DNA of 64,000 nucleotides from Halicephalobus mephisto (GCA_009193035.1 SWDT01000007.1:248001-312000), one strand, 5' to 3'; shown: positions 23,401-34,576, counted from the stretch's first letter. Numbers and translations are program-made. The notes: generated by a model not told the origin, from the sequence alone.

Positions 23401-24180
23401 ATATAAATATTCGTGTCGAAACCAATTCTGAAAAATTCCGAACAAATTTGAAGTATTTTTATTAAAGTAGGTTGTAAAGAATTTTGAAAATTCGTGTTGA
23501 GATAATTTTTGAAAATTCGTTTCGAGAAAATTTAAAAAATTGAAAATTCATGTTGAGATAATTTCTGAAGAATTCGTGTTGAGATAATTTCTGAAAAATT
23601 CGTGTTGAGAAAATTTCTGAAAAATCCGTTTCGAGAAAATTAAAAAAATTGAAAAATTCCTATCAAAATCATTTTTGAAAAATCCGTTTCGAGAAAATTT
23701 AAAAAATTAAAAATTCGTGTTGAGAAAATTTCTGAAAAATCCGTTTCGAGAAAATTTAAAAAATTGAAAATTCGTGTCGAAATCATTTTTGAAAATTCGT
23801 TTCGAGAAAATTAAAAAAATTGAAAAATTCCTATCAAAATCATTTTTGAAAAATCCGTTTCGAGAAAATTTAAAAAATTAAAAATTCGTGTTGAGAAAAT
23901 TTCTGAAAAATCCGTTTCGAGAAAATTTAAAAAATTAAAAATTCGTGTCGAAATCATTTTTGAAAATCCGTTTCGAGAAAATTTAAAAAATTAAAAATTT
24001 GTGTTGAGAAAATTCCAAAAAATTTGAAATATTTTTGATAAAATAGTTTGTAAAGAATTTTAAAAATTTGTTTCGAGACAATTTGTAAAAAACCTTAAAT
24101 GTTCGTTCTAAGACAATTTTTTAAAATTCCAATTGAAAAAATTTATAAAAAATTATGTTGAAGAATTTTTAGAAAATCCA
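23401..24180. repeat. Minisatellite, TTCGTGTTGAGAAAATTTC type
   Basis: Units of about 30-65 bp: AAAATTCGTGTTGAGAAAAT, TTCTGAAAAATCCGTTTCGA, GAAAATTTAAAAAATT. The 65-bp higher-order unit repeats about eight times. Similar TTCGTGTCGAGACAATTT phrases are scattered through the window. Confidence 0.85.
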
Positions 24181-24294
24181 AAAAACATTGATGTTGAAAT
24201 AATTTTTTTATTGTTTTAATTTCCTCACAATAATGTGGTTTTTGATTTTTTCTAGAATATTCTTTGCCCAGATGAAATTATACAATAAAGATCT

Positions 24295-24460
24295 TTTTGC
24301 TGATAACTTGGTTGGCCTGGATTAGTCAGAGACGCTGATAACCGTTAAGTGGCACCACTTTGGAAGGGGCTTATCTGGCGATAATGACGACAGGGGTATA
24401 GTTAGCATAGGTTATTCTGTGTTGTAGATAACAAGGCGGATCCGGGAACTATGTATAAAA
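24295..24460 (+). promoter_or_regulatory. Promoter of the ML-domain gene: five GATA-type sites and a TATA box
   Basis: TGATAA at 24301 and 24336, TTATCT at 24371, GATAA at 24380 and AGATAA at 24426 lie within 130 bp. TATAAAA follows at 24454-24460, about 45 bp before the ATG. In C. elegans, such TGATAA clusters mark genes driven in the intestine by ELT-2/ELT-7, so gut expression is inferred. Confidence 0.6.
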
Positions 24461-24504
24461 TAAGGCTGCAAAACACCAAAACTATTTCTCTAAATTCTAC
24501 AAGA

Positions 24505-25803
24505 ATGAAGACCTTTGTGGTTTTTTCTCTTTTCGTCGTCGGAGCTTGGGGTCTTGCAGTGCCCCTGAAGCCAGGGGTCCGGGCCGAAAACTGCCCCTTC
24601 CCCAACGGCACTGACACCAAGATCCACGTCTACAACTGCGGAGACAGTAAGTTTTCCTTTTTTTCGTGGTGAAAGTCGTTTTCAGCTTGGCCGCTGATGG
24701 TCAAAGATGCAGTTGTCTACGATTCCCAAAACAAAACCATGTACCCCATCGACCCCCGCCAACCCATGACTTTGGACTTGATTTCTGTCAACAACGGAGT
24801 ACCGTATACTGACAACAAAGTCAACGTTAAGATCTACGAATACTCCCCTGATTGGATCACTGGAAAATGCAAGTGGTCCGAATTCCCCACCTTCGGACTC
24901 CTGAACGGAATCGATGGATGTGAATTCGCCCACAACTGCCCCCTCCAGACCGGGAACCTGAACCTCCTCCTTCCCCTCGACCTCAGCCAATTCGCCTCCA
25001 TCATCAACAGTCTCACCGCTGAAGTGAGTTTTTACAGTAATCACTCTGCAATTTCACCTACATACTACAAAAAGTCAAAAACTATATAGACAATTTTAGA
25101 TAGAAATTCACAAATTTTAATTTAAAAAAACATACAGTAATCCACCTTCAATAGGTTACCGTAGTATTAGTTGTAGTATTGGGGGATATTAATGTGTAAT
25201 TATTAACATCAGAGGGTAGAGAACGGGCTATGTCATCATCTACAATTTCTTTTCCTGATCAGATTAGGGTCGGGTGTTTGGATTCTCGTTCTCCAGTTCT
25301 CTCTGTCGTTCGTCATACTAGGGTCTAAGCCTCGCATATCTAGATCTTTCTTCATCACACTTCTCCAGCTAGTTCTCGATCTACAGAGGGTAGGGAACGG
25401 GTTGTATATCCTATGCAATTCTAATCTAAGAGTTTCTGGATTTATTTAAGAAAAATAGAATTCGAAAAGTTCAATTACGAAATAGCACAAAAGCAAATTC
25501 TCGGGTAGGATACTATAGTTTCTGAGACTTCTAGAAATTTTGTCAGAAAAAGTTTATTTTTAATTTTTATGTGATTACGAAATAGTTAGAGGAAACCGAA
25601 ATTGTAGAATACTGTAGTTCCTAAAACATCTGGAAATTTCGTCCGAGACAATTTCGTAATAATACTAACTTCCGGTTTCATAATACTATGATTTTTAGCG
25701 TCCTTATCAACTAGAAGTCAAAATGTACGACTACAACCAAAACAGTGCTCATGAAGAAATCGCTTGTGTTATTGCTCAACTCAAATTTTCCGAACAAGGC
25801 TAA
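24505..25803 (+). CDS. Secreted ML (MD-2-related lipid-recognition) domain protein
   Basis: Exons 24505-24646, 24686-25023 and 25699-25803; phases 1 and 0; 194 residues. Residues 1-17 (MKTFVVFSLFVVGAWGL) are a signal peptide. The mature chain shows the ML/NPC2 pattern: an early cysteine (ENCPFPNGT), NC at the end of strand 1, the pair GKCKWSE and GCEFAHNCPL, and the closing strand LEVKMYDYNQ ... EIACVIAQLKF. ML domains form a beta-sandwich that binds sterols or other lipids; this one probably acts outside the cell or in the endo-lysosomal lumen. Two N-glycosylation motifs (NGT, NKT). Codons strongly favour C-ending forms (AAC, CTC, CCC, GAC), unlike other genes here, suggesting high expression. 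AATAAA at 25865-25870. Intron 2 holds a LINE fragment. A worm NPC2-like family member; exact paralogue not assigned. Confidence 0.87.
25236..25418 (-). pseudogene. C-terminal fragment of a LINE reverse transcriptase, inside the ML-gene intron
   Basis: The - strand reads NPFPTLCRSRTSWRSVMK, then KDLDMRGLDPSMTNDRENW and RTRIQTPDPN before a stop. The W-x4-KDL-x3-GL ... DRxxWRxxIxxxDP pattern is the usual C-terminus of RTE-like non-LTR retrotransposons. It has lost the polymerase domain. A 17-bp phrase (AGAGGGTAG(A/G)GAACGGG) lies at both edges (25210 and 25385). Confidence 0.65.
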
Positions 25804-25870
25804 GTTTTAAAAATTAATTTTATCCTCGGGTTAACTTTAAGAAATATTTATCCAAAGCACAAGGAATAAA

Positions 25871-26119
25871 ACATTGAAAAGTATCTGTTTCGTGGTTGAT
25901 CTGTAGGGTTTCTTCCGTGAGGATTATTTAAAGATAAATGTTGAAATCATAAGGTCATGAAAATTGGAATGAAGTCAATATACATGTACATATGACGTGA
26001 GAAATTCAACCGTGGAAGAGAAAACCAAATTGGAGAACACAATTCCGGAACGAAACTCCTTGTGCATCAATTAGTGTACATTGTAGTTGGCAAAGGCAGT
26101 ATTAATTGTACTATTAATA
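25871..26119. other. 3' flank of the ML-domain gene
   Basis: No gene recognised. Confidence 0.4.
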
Positions 26120-26295
26120 CAGTAGAACTTGGACATAAGATACCCCTTGGAACCGGGCAAAGTGTATGTTATAAGAAAGGATATATCATAGCAGGGGTAT
26201 ATTTGAAGACAGACTAACCAAACTCACTCACTCATACCGTATGCTGTAACAAGACATATATTATAGCGAAGGTATCTTATATCCAAGTCCTACTG
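26120..26295. mobile_element. MITE, CAGTAGAACTTGGATATAAG family
   Basis: 176 bp, TA-flanked. Left end CAGTAGAACTTGGACATAAG, right end reversed CAGTAGGACTTGGATATAAG. Confidence 0.85.
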
Positions 26296-28319
26296 TATTA
26301 CAAAACCAGTACTTCACTTTGCTAAGGACCAACTAGCCTAGATAACAAAGTCCTAAAGCAAAAATCCTTGTGCATCAATCAACTACTTTATTATAGCTGA
26401 AAGAAAGAAGTATATCAGTTATGTAATTAGTATTATTGTTATTTTTGTGCTATTGCTGACTATTAAAGGATTCGGATTATCTCTTTCACTTTATTCTTAA
26501 CAGGGATCATTCTACAACTTTGAGCGTTATATAGGTATTATGGAATCACTTATAACTGAGCGTGATCGATGATAGAATTGCAATCAAACACAAATTCATT
26601 TTAATTGGACATAATCAACGTTTTCGGACCGTTTTCTCCTTATTATATGATACAAAGTACAAAACACAATAAACACATAAAGAACGACTCTATAAAACTC
26701 AGCTTTTTTGAGAATTCAAAGTTTGAATATTCACTTTTTGCATATTGGTTGTACTATATATTATTAATTGTATTTTTATTTGTTGATGAGGGTTTTCAAT
26801 TGCCTGTGGCTGTGGTAGTATTGTATTCAGAAGTTAGATGAGAGTGGCATCATTAGCGGCCATTGTGAGATTCGTGTGTACTTTTTACATTGAGAAAACA
26901 CTGCATTAAAAGCAAAGTGCTGCAATACTAGACCTAGAGTGCAAAATATGAAGGTTGTTAATTACATATCAAAAATCTTTTGTCGTACGAAGAACACTAT
27001 ATGAAGTGAATATAGTTCCTCAGGGACTTTCGTGTTAGAAGCCAGATTTCTCACGATATCTTAAACATTCATGAAACTATTTAAAATCTTTTGATTCTTG
27101 TCCTTTACCACAAAGCTAGCTGATTTACAGAGTATTTACAGAATTGTTGGATTTTACCAAGGATAAAAATGTATTAACTTATTACAAACAGGTGGTTTTG
27201 TCGATCATGTGTTTTCTAGTTTCAAATATTTGTCTTCCAATTGTGCCAAACTTGTCCATCTCAATCGTCAATATTGTTTTCGATGAGGGCATCATTAAGG
27301 TTGTAAATTTATAACAAATTTTGAAACAGTATTAACTTCACACGAAAGGAAGAAATTGCAGCTGAATATGAGTTACCAAGAGATATTCTAAAAATTGCAA
27401 GTGATTTAACAGTAGATTGATGTGACAAATTCTTCAAATGCGGAAATTCCTCAGAAAATTACCAATATCTATGTAAAAAAACGGTAAATACCTGATCAGC
27501 AACCACTATATCTCTGTCGAACAGATGAAGAAAAACATCCTTTATCTTTTTCAAAGAAGATATTTTTTTAAATTTATAAATCTTATTGTTCGTGGTATCA
27601 CGTCAACACTAAGTTGCTGTGTCATCGTTAAAATATAAGTCGGTCCCGATACGACTAATGAAAGAATTGCTCATATGTACCGTACCGTAAGAAAGCGATC
27701 TTCTCGTTGTTGTTTCTCGTTTTATAGTCTGACTTTCATAAAAATCTAGTTACCGTCTGTGATCTCTATTATTCGTGATTGCTATCTTCCCATGTTCTCA
27801 AGAACCAATCCAGGAACTGCAACACTTATATTCTGTCTTTTATAATGTTGTTTAATTATCCAAGTTTGAAGTTGGAATGAATAAATGAATTAATCAACCG
27901 AATTCCCAACAATGCGATTTTTTATCTTTGTTCTGCACGTTTAATTTATTTTTGCGCAGAATTCTGTTTGTATTTAGAAGGTTACCAAGTTACAGGAGCT
28001 TTTATCATAGGAGTTGAGGTTATTTAATTCTTAAGTTGTTTATTATACAAACTTTCTGTTAGATCCTAAAGAGAAAAACATACTCAATGAGAGAATAGTG
28101 TTTTATAGACAGCATTTGGGACAAAACATAGGGAATATAAATAGCGACAAGTAGGGAAATATCTCAGGATCTCACTGGCGGTTTTTGGATCCTCTTTCTA
28201 TGCTGCTAAGGCTGTTAGGTCTTCGGGATAAGCTTTTTCCGTGGGTATATTGGTCCTCATGTTCTTCAACTTTTCGGTCGCAACACTTTCACTGATATTT
28301 CAACAGATAAAAATTACCA
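26296..28319. other. Long spacer with one dispersed repeat copy
   Basis: Mostly unique. 26931-27090 is copied at 32910-33069. Two coding-like stretches on the - strand lack starts: about 27480-27560 (contains DVFLHLFDRDIVVADQ then a GT) and 28060-28300 (contains MRTNIPTEKAYPEDLTALAA, a stop, then KEDPKTASEILRYFPTC). I cannot assign either; both could be relics. Confidence 0.35.
26931..27090. repeat. Dispersed 160-bp repeat, copy 1
   Basis: GACCTAGAGTGCAAAATATG through CATGAAACTATTTAAAATC, with only a few differences from 32910-33069, 6 kb away in the same orientation. Confidence 0.85.
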
Positions 28320-28680
28320 TAATCATCAGAAATTTTCATGACAGAAGTAGACTTCATTCTCCCTCTGAGCTCTTTGAGGAAAGCCTACTACATAACTAAA
28401 ACGAAGAAGTTCTCATACCTTTCAAGAACATTCGTGATGAGAGTTGCCTTGATTCAAGATCTTTGGTAAGTTTCTGAACGAAATTCCACCCATATCTAAG
28501 AACAAAAAGCTCATTACTTTTATTAAAAATTTTCGTGACAAGAGATGAGTACAATTTAGCTTTTGTTTTTGAAACGAAATTTAATTAATATTTCGAAAAT
28601 TTTCGTGACAGCAATTGAATACCCTCTCTTTTTTCCTGGTACGAAATTCCACTGACATTTTGAAACCAAAGTTCACAGGT
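28320..28680. repeat. Degenerate repeat, AAATTTTCGTGACA type
   Basis: AATTTTCGTGACAAGAG-like starts at about 28330, 28430, 28540 and 28600, each followed by (C/G)AACGAAATTCCAC-like ends. Confidence 0.55.
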
Positions 28681-28684
28681 TTTC

Positions 28685-29345
28685 TGAAATTATACCTAAT
28701 TGAATGGAATCAACACATAAGAGTCTCTGACCACAGTTTCCACATTATTTGGTTTTATCTGAACACAATCGATGACAGGATTGTATTCTAACAGAAGATT
28801 GATCGTAACTGAATATAATCAACGTATTAGTACTTTTTTAACTAGAAACATGGCTCAAACACGTTGAGTATATTCAGTTGTATTCAATCTTCTGTTGGAT
28901 TGCAATCCGGTCATCGATTGTGTTCAGTTAGACGTGATTTCAGAAAACTTGTGTAACTAAGTGAAATCGATGACAGGGTTGCAATCTAACAGAAGATTGA
29001 TCGTAACTGAGTGTAATCAACGTATTAGTACTTTTTTAACTAGAAATATGGCTCAAACACGTTGAGTATATTCAGTTGTATTCAATCTTCTGTTGGAATA
29101 CAATCCGGTCATCTATTGTGTTCAGTTAAAACCAAATAATGTGAAAACCGTAATCAGGAGCTTTTACGTGTTGATTCCATTCAGTTAGACTTGATTTCAT
29201 AAAACTTACATCGATTACACTTAGCTACGATCAATCTTCTGTTGGACTACAATCCTCTACCAATTGTGTTCAGTTAGAATCAAATAATGTGAAAACCGTA
29301 ATCAGGGGTCTCATGTGTTGACTCCACTCAGTTAGGTATAATTTT
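28685..29345. repeat. Nested inverted/tandem repeat around ATCAATCTTCTGTTGGA
   Basis: TCTAACAGAAGATTGATCGT on one side faces ATTCAATCTTCTGTTGGAAT on the other around ACTTTTTTAACTAGAAA. This about 170-bp palindromic module occurs twice in tandem (28780-28930, 28975-29125). Outer flanks CAAATAATGTGAAAACC and CACATTATTTGG are also inverted. Confidence 0.8.
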
Positions 29346-29669
29346 CAAAAACTTTCGTGGCAAGAGTCGATATTGCGTTCCGCGACAACCTGTACGTGAA
29401 ACGAGAAAGTTCACTTTCTTTGTTCTCGTTTTCTTTGTGAAAAAAGAATCACTCGTGCTTATTGCCTTAGGGTAAAAAGTTGAAAAATCAACAGGAACCT
29501 TTGTCGAAGGCTATTCGGAGTTGGAAATAAATTATGAGTACTATATTATTATTGTTTTTCGAATTGTGAAAAATTATAATTTTATTTTTTTTAAATATCT
29601 TTTTTGTAAGAATTTTTGAATATTTAAACAAATTTTTTTGTTGAATTTAATGTTTTTTGATTATTATAC

Positions 29670-30498
29670 CAGTGCCGAGGTCTGTGAAAAATCGAAATCA
29701 TAGTCGAATTGAATTTTCACACAACGATTATATAGGTCAGTCTAAATTTTCCAAATAAAATATAAATTTTACTTTTACAATTTTCACAAATGTGAAAATG
29801 AAAATAATAATAGTTCTGTTTAAATGTTGCGAGCAATGTGCGGATTTCATTTTTATTTTAATGTTCATTTATCTGCCTAAACATTGCGCACAATGTGCAG
29901 ATTTCATTTTTATTTTAATGTCAATTGATCCAAGTATTCCAAATAAAATATAAATTTCACTTTTATTTTATAATTTTCATAAATGTAAAAATAAATGATG
30001 ATTGAGCTGCCCGAATATTGCGCGCAATGTGCGGATTTTATTTTTATTTTAACTTTAATCTCGAGGTGGACATCTTTATAGATCTCTGTACTGCTAATAA
30101 TGTCTGTAAAGAGGTAGACATCAAAATGAAACTCGCACATTGCGCGCAACATTCGGGCGGCTCGATCATCATTTATTTTTGCATTTATGAAAATTATAAA
30201 ATAAAAGTGAAATTTATATTTTACTTGGAATATTTGGACCAGTTGGCATCAAAATAAAAATGAAATTTGCAGCTTGCATGCAATGTTTAGGCAGATAAAT
30301 GAACATTAAAATAAAAATAAAATCCGCACATTGCTTGCAACATTTAAACAGAACTATTATTATTTTCATTTTCACATTTGTGAAAATTGTAAAAGTAAAA
30401 TTTATATTTTACTTGGAAAATTTAGACTGACCTATATAATCGTTGTGTGAAAATTCAATTCGACTTTGATTTCGACTTCTTTATGGACATTATCACCA
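29670..30498. mobile_element. 830-bp palindromic (foldback) member of the TTGC-palindrome family
   Basis: Left arm about 29670-30075 and right arm about 30100-30498 are reverse complements at roughly 90% identity. Both carry TTCACACAACGATTATATAG, GTCAGTCTAAATTTTCCAA and TGTTGC(G/A)(A/C)GCAATGTGCG. The left terminus, CAGTGCCGAGGTCTGTGAAA, matches the 11252 element. The reading frames in the arms are mirror artefacts. Confidence 0.8.
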
Positions 30499-30769
30499 AC
30501 TCTCGAGATTGTCCATGATAGCATTACCACAATTGACCCTTAAATTCTTCGAAAGTCAAATGAAAGTCATAAACAAAGGAATTTGTGCTTCCCAGATAAT
30601 AACCCATGAAAGACGTGGTTTACGCAAGCTTCGTGCTACCGTAGACCCGAAAACTTTAATCAATGTTTTGGGAGTGTTGATTCCGGGTTCTTTGAATAAT
30701 TTACGTTCTTGTTTTCCTCCACCTAAACACTCCCTGATGTAAAAACTTATTATAGAATATCGATTTATA
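30499..30769. other. Unique island, open on both strands, unidentified
   Basis: 30509-30742 (+) and 30783-30556 (-) are both open for about 75 codons in sequence less AT-rich than its surroundings (+ frame contains HERRGLRKLRATVDPKTL). No family, signal or splice site supports either. It could be a transposon remnant. Confidence 0.3.
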
Positions 30770-31190
30770 TAGAAATATTTCAAAATTATCTTTTATAAAA
30801 AATTATTTTTTAAAAGTTATCTTTTATAAGAATTATTTTTTAAAAGTTATCTTTCATGAAAAATTATTTTTTTTTCTAAAATTATCTTTTATAAAAAATT
30901 TTTTTTTCTAAAATTATCTTTTATAAAAAATTATTTTTTAAAAGTTATTTTTTATAAAAATTATTTTTTTTTAAATTATTTTTTAAAAGTTATCTTTTAT
31001 GAAAAAATGATTTTTTAAAAGTTATCTTTTATAAAAATTATTTTTTTAAAATTATCTTTTATGAAAATTTATTTTTTTTAGTTATTTTTTATAAGAATTA
31101 TTTTTTTTAAAATTATTTTTTATGAAATTTATTTTTTTTTTAAATTATCTTTTATAAGAATTATTTTTTTTCTAAAAATTTTTAATATAG
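30770..31190. repeat. ATTATCTTTTATAAAAAATT minisatellite
   Basis: About 30-bp A/T units, roughly 13 copies, imperfectly palindromic. Confidence 0.85.
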
Positions 31191-31259
31191 AATTATTTTG
31201 TCCAAACAATTCTCGATCTTTAAACGTCGATTTAGTGAAACTACGTCAATAACTTGTGA

Positions 31260-31418
31260 TTATTTGTTTGAAACACGGGTATCAGTTGTTTTATAGCTCA
31301 ATCCTTTTTTGATCTTGACCCGACTCGTAAAACTTCTATAACATTGACCACACCCTCGGATGATAACTTTCACCGGGTTATTTCGAGCCAGTTTTATCTC
31401 TTCTTCATCTAATCTTCC
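31260..31418 (-). pseudogene. Orphan coding-like fragment with a CxxC motif
   Basis: The - strand is open for 52 codons and then stops at 31260, with good codon variety in an otherwise very AT-rich area. It reads RLDEEEIKLARNNPVKVII, then RGCGQCYRSFTSRVKIKKG. There is no ATG and an in-frame stop just upstream, so it must be a last exon or a relic. The CGQC pair could belong to a zinc-binding fold, but no family is recognisable. Confidence 0.35.
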
Positions 31419-31439
31419 TTAATGGCGCCAAATTGAATG

Positions 31440-31900
31440 TTTTACCACTACTGAAATTTTATAAAATTATAATTTTCCAAATTTAATAGAATATTCTGGA
31501 GGTTTTATAATTTTGAAAATTTTTAAAGTATTTTAAAATTTCGAAATACAGAAAATTGTGACAGTTGAGAATATTGTTGAAGCTTCTAGAATTTTCTAGA
31601 ATATTTCAGAATTTTTTAAAGCTCTTAGATTTTTCTTAAACTTGATGGAAATTTCTAAAATCTTTAAAAATTCCACAAAAATCTTTAAAGTTCTAAAATT
31701 TCGAAATACAGAAAATTCTGACATTTGAGAATCTTGTTAAAGCTTCTAGAATTTTCTTAAACTTGATGGAAATTTCTAAAATCTTTAAAAATTCCATAAA
31801 AATCTTTAAAAAGTTCTAAAATTTTGGAAGATTATGAAAAATTCTGACAGTTGAGAATCTTGTTGAAGTTTTTCTAATTTTCTAGAATTTTGATCTGAAA
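31440..31900. repeat. About 110-bp tandem repeat, three to four copies
   Basis: TTCGAAATACAGAAAATTCT, TTGAGAATCTTGTTAAAGCT and TGATGGAAATTTCTAAAATC recur in order. Confidence 0.75.
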
Positions 31901-31929
31901 TTTTCCAAATTGTTGTTCAAACTTCTGAA

Positions 31930-32720
31930 ATCAACATCTGCGTTCCGTTTCATCAAAAGCGATCGTCAAAGTTAGAAATCGAAATTTAGACTTTTCGTGT
32001 TGAAACAATTTATGGATCATGTTTGGAATCAAATGCTGATATGTCATGGTCCATCATTCTAGATAAGTCGTCTTTTTGAAATAGGAAAAATCAATGAATG
32101 TTGTTTTAACGCGAAAAATCCAAATTTCGACTTTGAACTTAGGGAGTCAACTTCGACGTCAACTTTGATTGTTAACTTTAACATCGATCCTGACTAACAA
32201 GTTTGATATTCAACTTCGATCTCAATCGGTGAAGTTCAATTATAACATCGAACTTTAGCTTTGAACTTTTATAGTCCACTTTGACTTCAAACTTTGATGT
32301 CGAACTTGAACATTGAACTCTGACTAACAAGTTTGATATTCAACTTTAACCTTAATCTTTGAAGTTCAATTTTAACATCGATGTTGACTAACAAGTTTGA
32401 TATTCAACTTTAACCTTAATCTTTGAAATTCAATTTTAACATCGAACTCTGACTATCAAGTTTGATATTCAACTTCAATCTCAATCGTTGAAGTTCAATT
32501 TTAACATCGAACTTTAACTTTGAACTTTGATGTCGAACTTGAACATCGAACTCTGACTAACAAGTTTGATATTCAACTTCGACCTCAAACTTTGAAATTC
32601 AATTTTAACATCGATGTTGACTATCAAGTTTGATATCGAACTTTGATGACCAACTTCAACTTCAGATTTTGATCCTGAACTTTGATAGTTAACTTTGACT
32701 TTGAACTCTGATCCTTAACT
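31930..32720. repeat. AACTTTGA/TCAACTT satellite with inverted flank
   Basis: Units such as GAACTCTGACTAACAAGTTT and GATATTCAACTTTAACCTTA in a 70-90 bp higher-order period. Before it come GTTCCGTTTCATCAAAA and an inverted pair (GACTTTTCGTGTTGAAACAA near 31990, TTGTTTTAACGCGAAAAATC near 32100), as at 12.1-12.5 kb. Confidence 0.75.
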
Positions 32721-32909
32721 TTCAGAAAATAGAGTTATGAAAGTAAAATTTTAATCTTATAAAAAAATTTCCGATTTATTTTCCGCAATACTGTAATTAT
32801 TTGCATTAATTTCAATATTTAATTTTTTTTGATTTTATTTGACTTTTTTGAAACAAGTGAACAAGAACAATTGACCTTTTGATCCTAAAATTTTTGACCT
32901 ATTGTACCG

Positions 32910-33069
32910 CTAGACCTAGAGTGCAAAATATGAAGGTTGTTAATTACATATAAAAAATCTTCTGTCGTACGAAGAACACTATATGAAGTGAATATAGTTC
33001 CTCAGGGACTTTCGTGTTAGAAGCCAGATTTCTCACGATATCTTAAACATTCATGAAACTATTTAAAAT
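32910..33069. repeat. Dispersed 160-bp repeat, copy 2
   Basis: Near-identical to 26931-27090. Here it begins a run of diverged tandem copies. Confidence 0.85.
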
Positions 33070-33545
33070 CCTTTTATTTTTGTTTTTTTTATCAATATTA
33101 AAATCTTTAGTTATATAAAAAGTACAAAAAGAAAGTAACATTGAGTGACTACAGAATTTCTCAGGGACTTTCGTGTTAGAAGTCAGATTTCTCACGATAT
33201 CTTAAAAATTTATGAAACTATTTAAAATCCTTTTATTTTTGTTTTTTTTATCAATATTAAAGTCTTTAGTTATACAAAAAACACAAAAAGAAAGTAACAT
33301 TGAGTGAGTGTAGTTTCTCAGAGGCTTTCGTGCTGGGACCTTGCTCTTGCATGATTTTTTAAATATTTATAAACTTAATTAAAATTTTTTAATTCTTATA
33401 ATTTATCAGCATCAAAGTCTTCTGTCGTACAAAGAATACAACATTAAGTGACTACAGAGTCTTTCAGGGACTTTCGTGCTGGGAGCCCACTATCTCATGA
33501 TGTCAACCATTTATGCAAAATTATATAGTCATTTGATTCTTATCT
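33070..33545. repeat. Diverged tandem copies of the 160-bp repeat
   Basis: CTCAGGGACTTTCGTGTTAG and variants recur at about 33160, 33320 and 33465, each followed by TCTCACGATATCTTAAA-like text. Confidence 0.75.
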
Positions 33546-33580
33546 TTATCATGAAAAAAATCGAAATTTTTGTTTTCTAG

Positions 33581-33678
33581 ATCCTGGAGTGGCTTCCAAA
33601 GAGATGACTAGTTTCGATAAGGATCTATTTTTAGTCAAGTCTCCATCTATATTAGGTACCTATACGTTCAAAAAATAA
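33581..33678 (+). other. Possible terminal exon, unidentified
   Basis: After a strong acceptor (GTTTTCTAG at 33572-33580) the frame is open for 31 codons to a stop at 33676. It reads PGVASKEMTSFDKDLFLV and SPSILGTYTFKK. The stop overlaps an AATAAA. No upstream partner exon found, so this may be chance. Confidence 0.2.
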
Positions 33679-33704
33679 ACATTCAGTCATCAAATCTGAC
33701 GTTG

Positions 33705-34576
33705 CACACAAAAAGTGTAACTTTCGATCCAGTAACAAATCGTTACTATTAAGTTGCAATTTTCGTCACGAATGCCAAATATTCCTGAAAAATGTGACGA
33801 TTTTGTTACATTTCGCAATTGTTACAAGATTGAAAGTTACTTTTTTGTGTGAATTTAATGTATCGATATATTGAATATAGTATATCAGACCCGTTTTAAT
33901 GTATCCATATAACTATATAATTCACCGATATCAACACAAAAAAGTCGTAATTTATATCCCAGTAACAAATGTAAATCGTCACTATTATGTTACATTTCAG
34001 TTACGAATGTCAAATATTTACAAAAAATGTGACGATTTTGTTATATTTTTCAATTGTACAAGACTGAAAGTTACGTTTTTTTGTGTGAATTTAATGTATC
34101 GATATATTGAATATAGTATATCAGACCCGTTTTAATATATTTATAAACTATATAATCCACCAATACTAACACAAAAAAGTCGTGACTTATATCCCAGTAA
34201 CAAATGTAAATCGTCACTATTATGTTACATTTCAGTTACGAATGTCAAATATTTACAAAAAATGTGACGATTGAGTTATATTTTTCAATTGTTACTGACC
34301 TAAAAGTTACGCTTTTTTGTGTGAACTTAATAGAACTATATACTGAATATAATATATCAGACCCGTTTTAATATATTTATAAACTATATAATCCATCAAT
34401 ACTAACACAAAAAAGTCGTGACTTATATCCCAGTAATAAATGTAAATCGTCACTATTATATTTTAATTTTTCTTCACAAACATTAAATATTTTTTTAAAA
34501 GTGTGACGATTGTGTTACATTTTTGTTCTATTTCGGAATTGTTACTGACTTAAAAGTTACACCTTTTTTGTGTTTA
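33705..34576. mobile_element. Cluster of four MITEs of the CACAAAAAAGTCGTAAC family
   Basis: Copies at about 33705-33852, 33933-34087, 34168-34324 and 34404-34574, all in the same orientation. A conserved 80-bp spacer (GAATATAGTATATCAGACCC ... CCAATACTAACACAA) separates them. The cluster looks like a tandem amplification of element plus spacer. Confidence 0.8.

Noticed and set aside
24682..25044. 120-codon frame on the - strand
   Set aside because: Antisense shadow of ML-domain exon 2.
29910..30257. Two similar 80-codon proteins on opposite strands
   Set aside because: They are mirror images caused by the palindrome, not paralogous genes.
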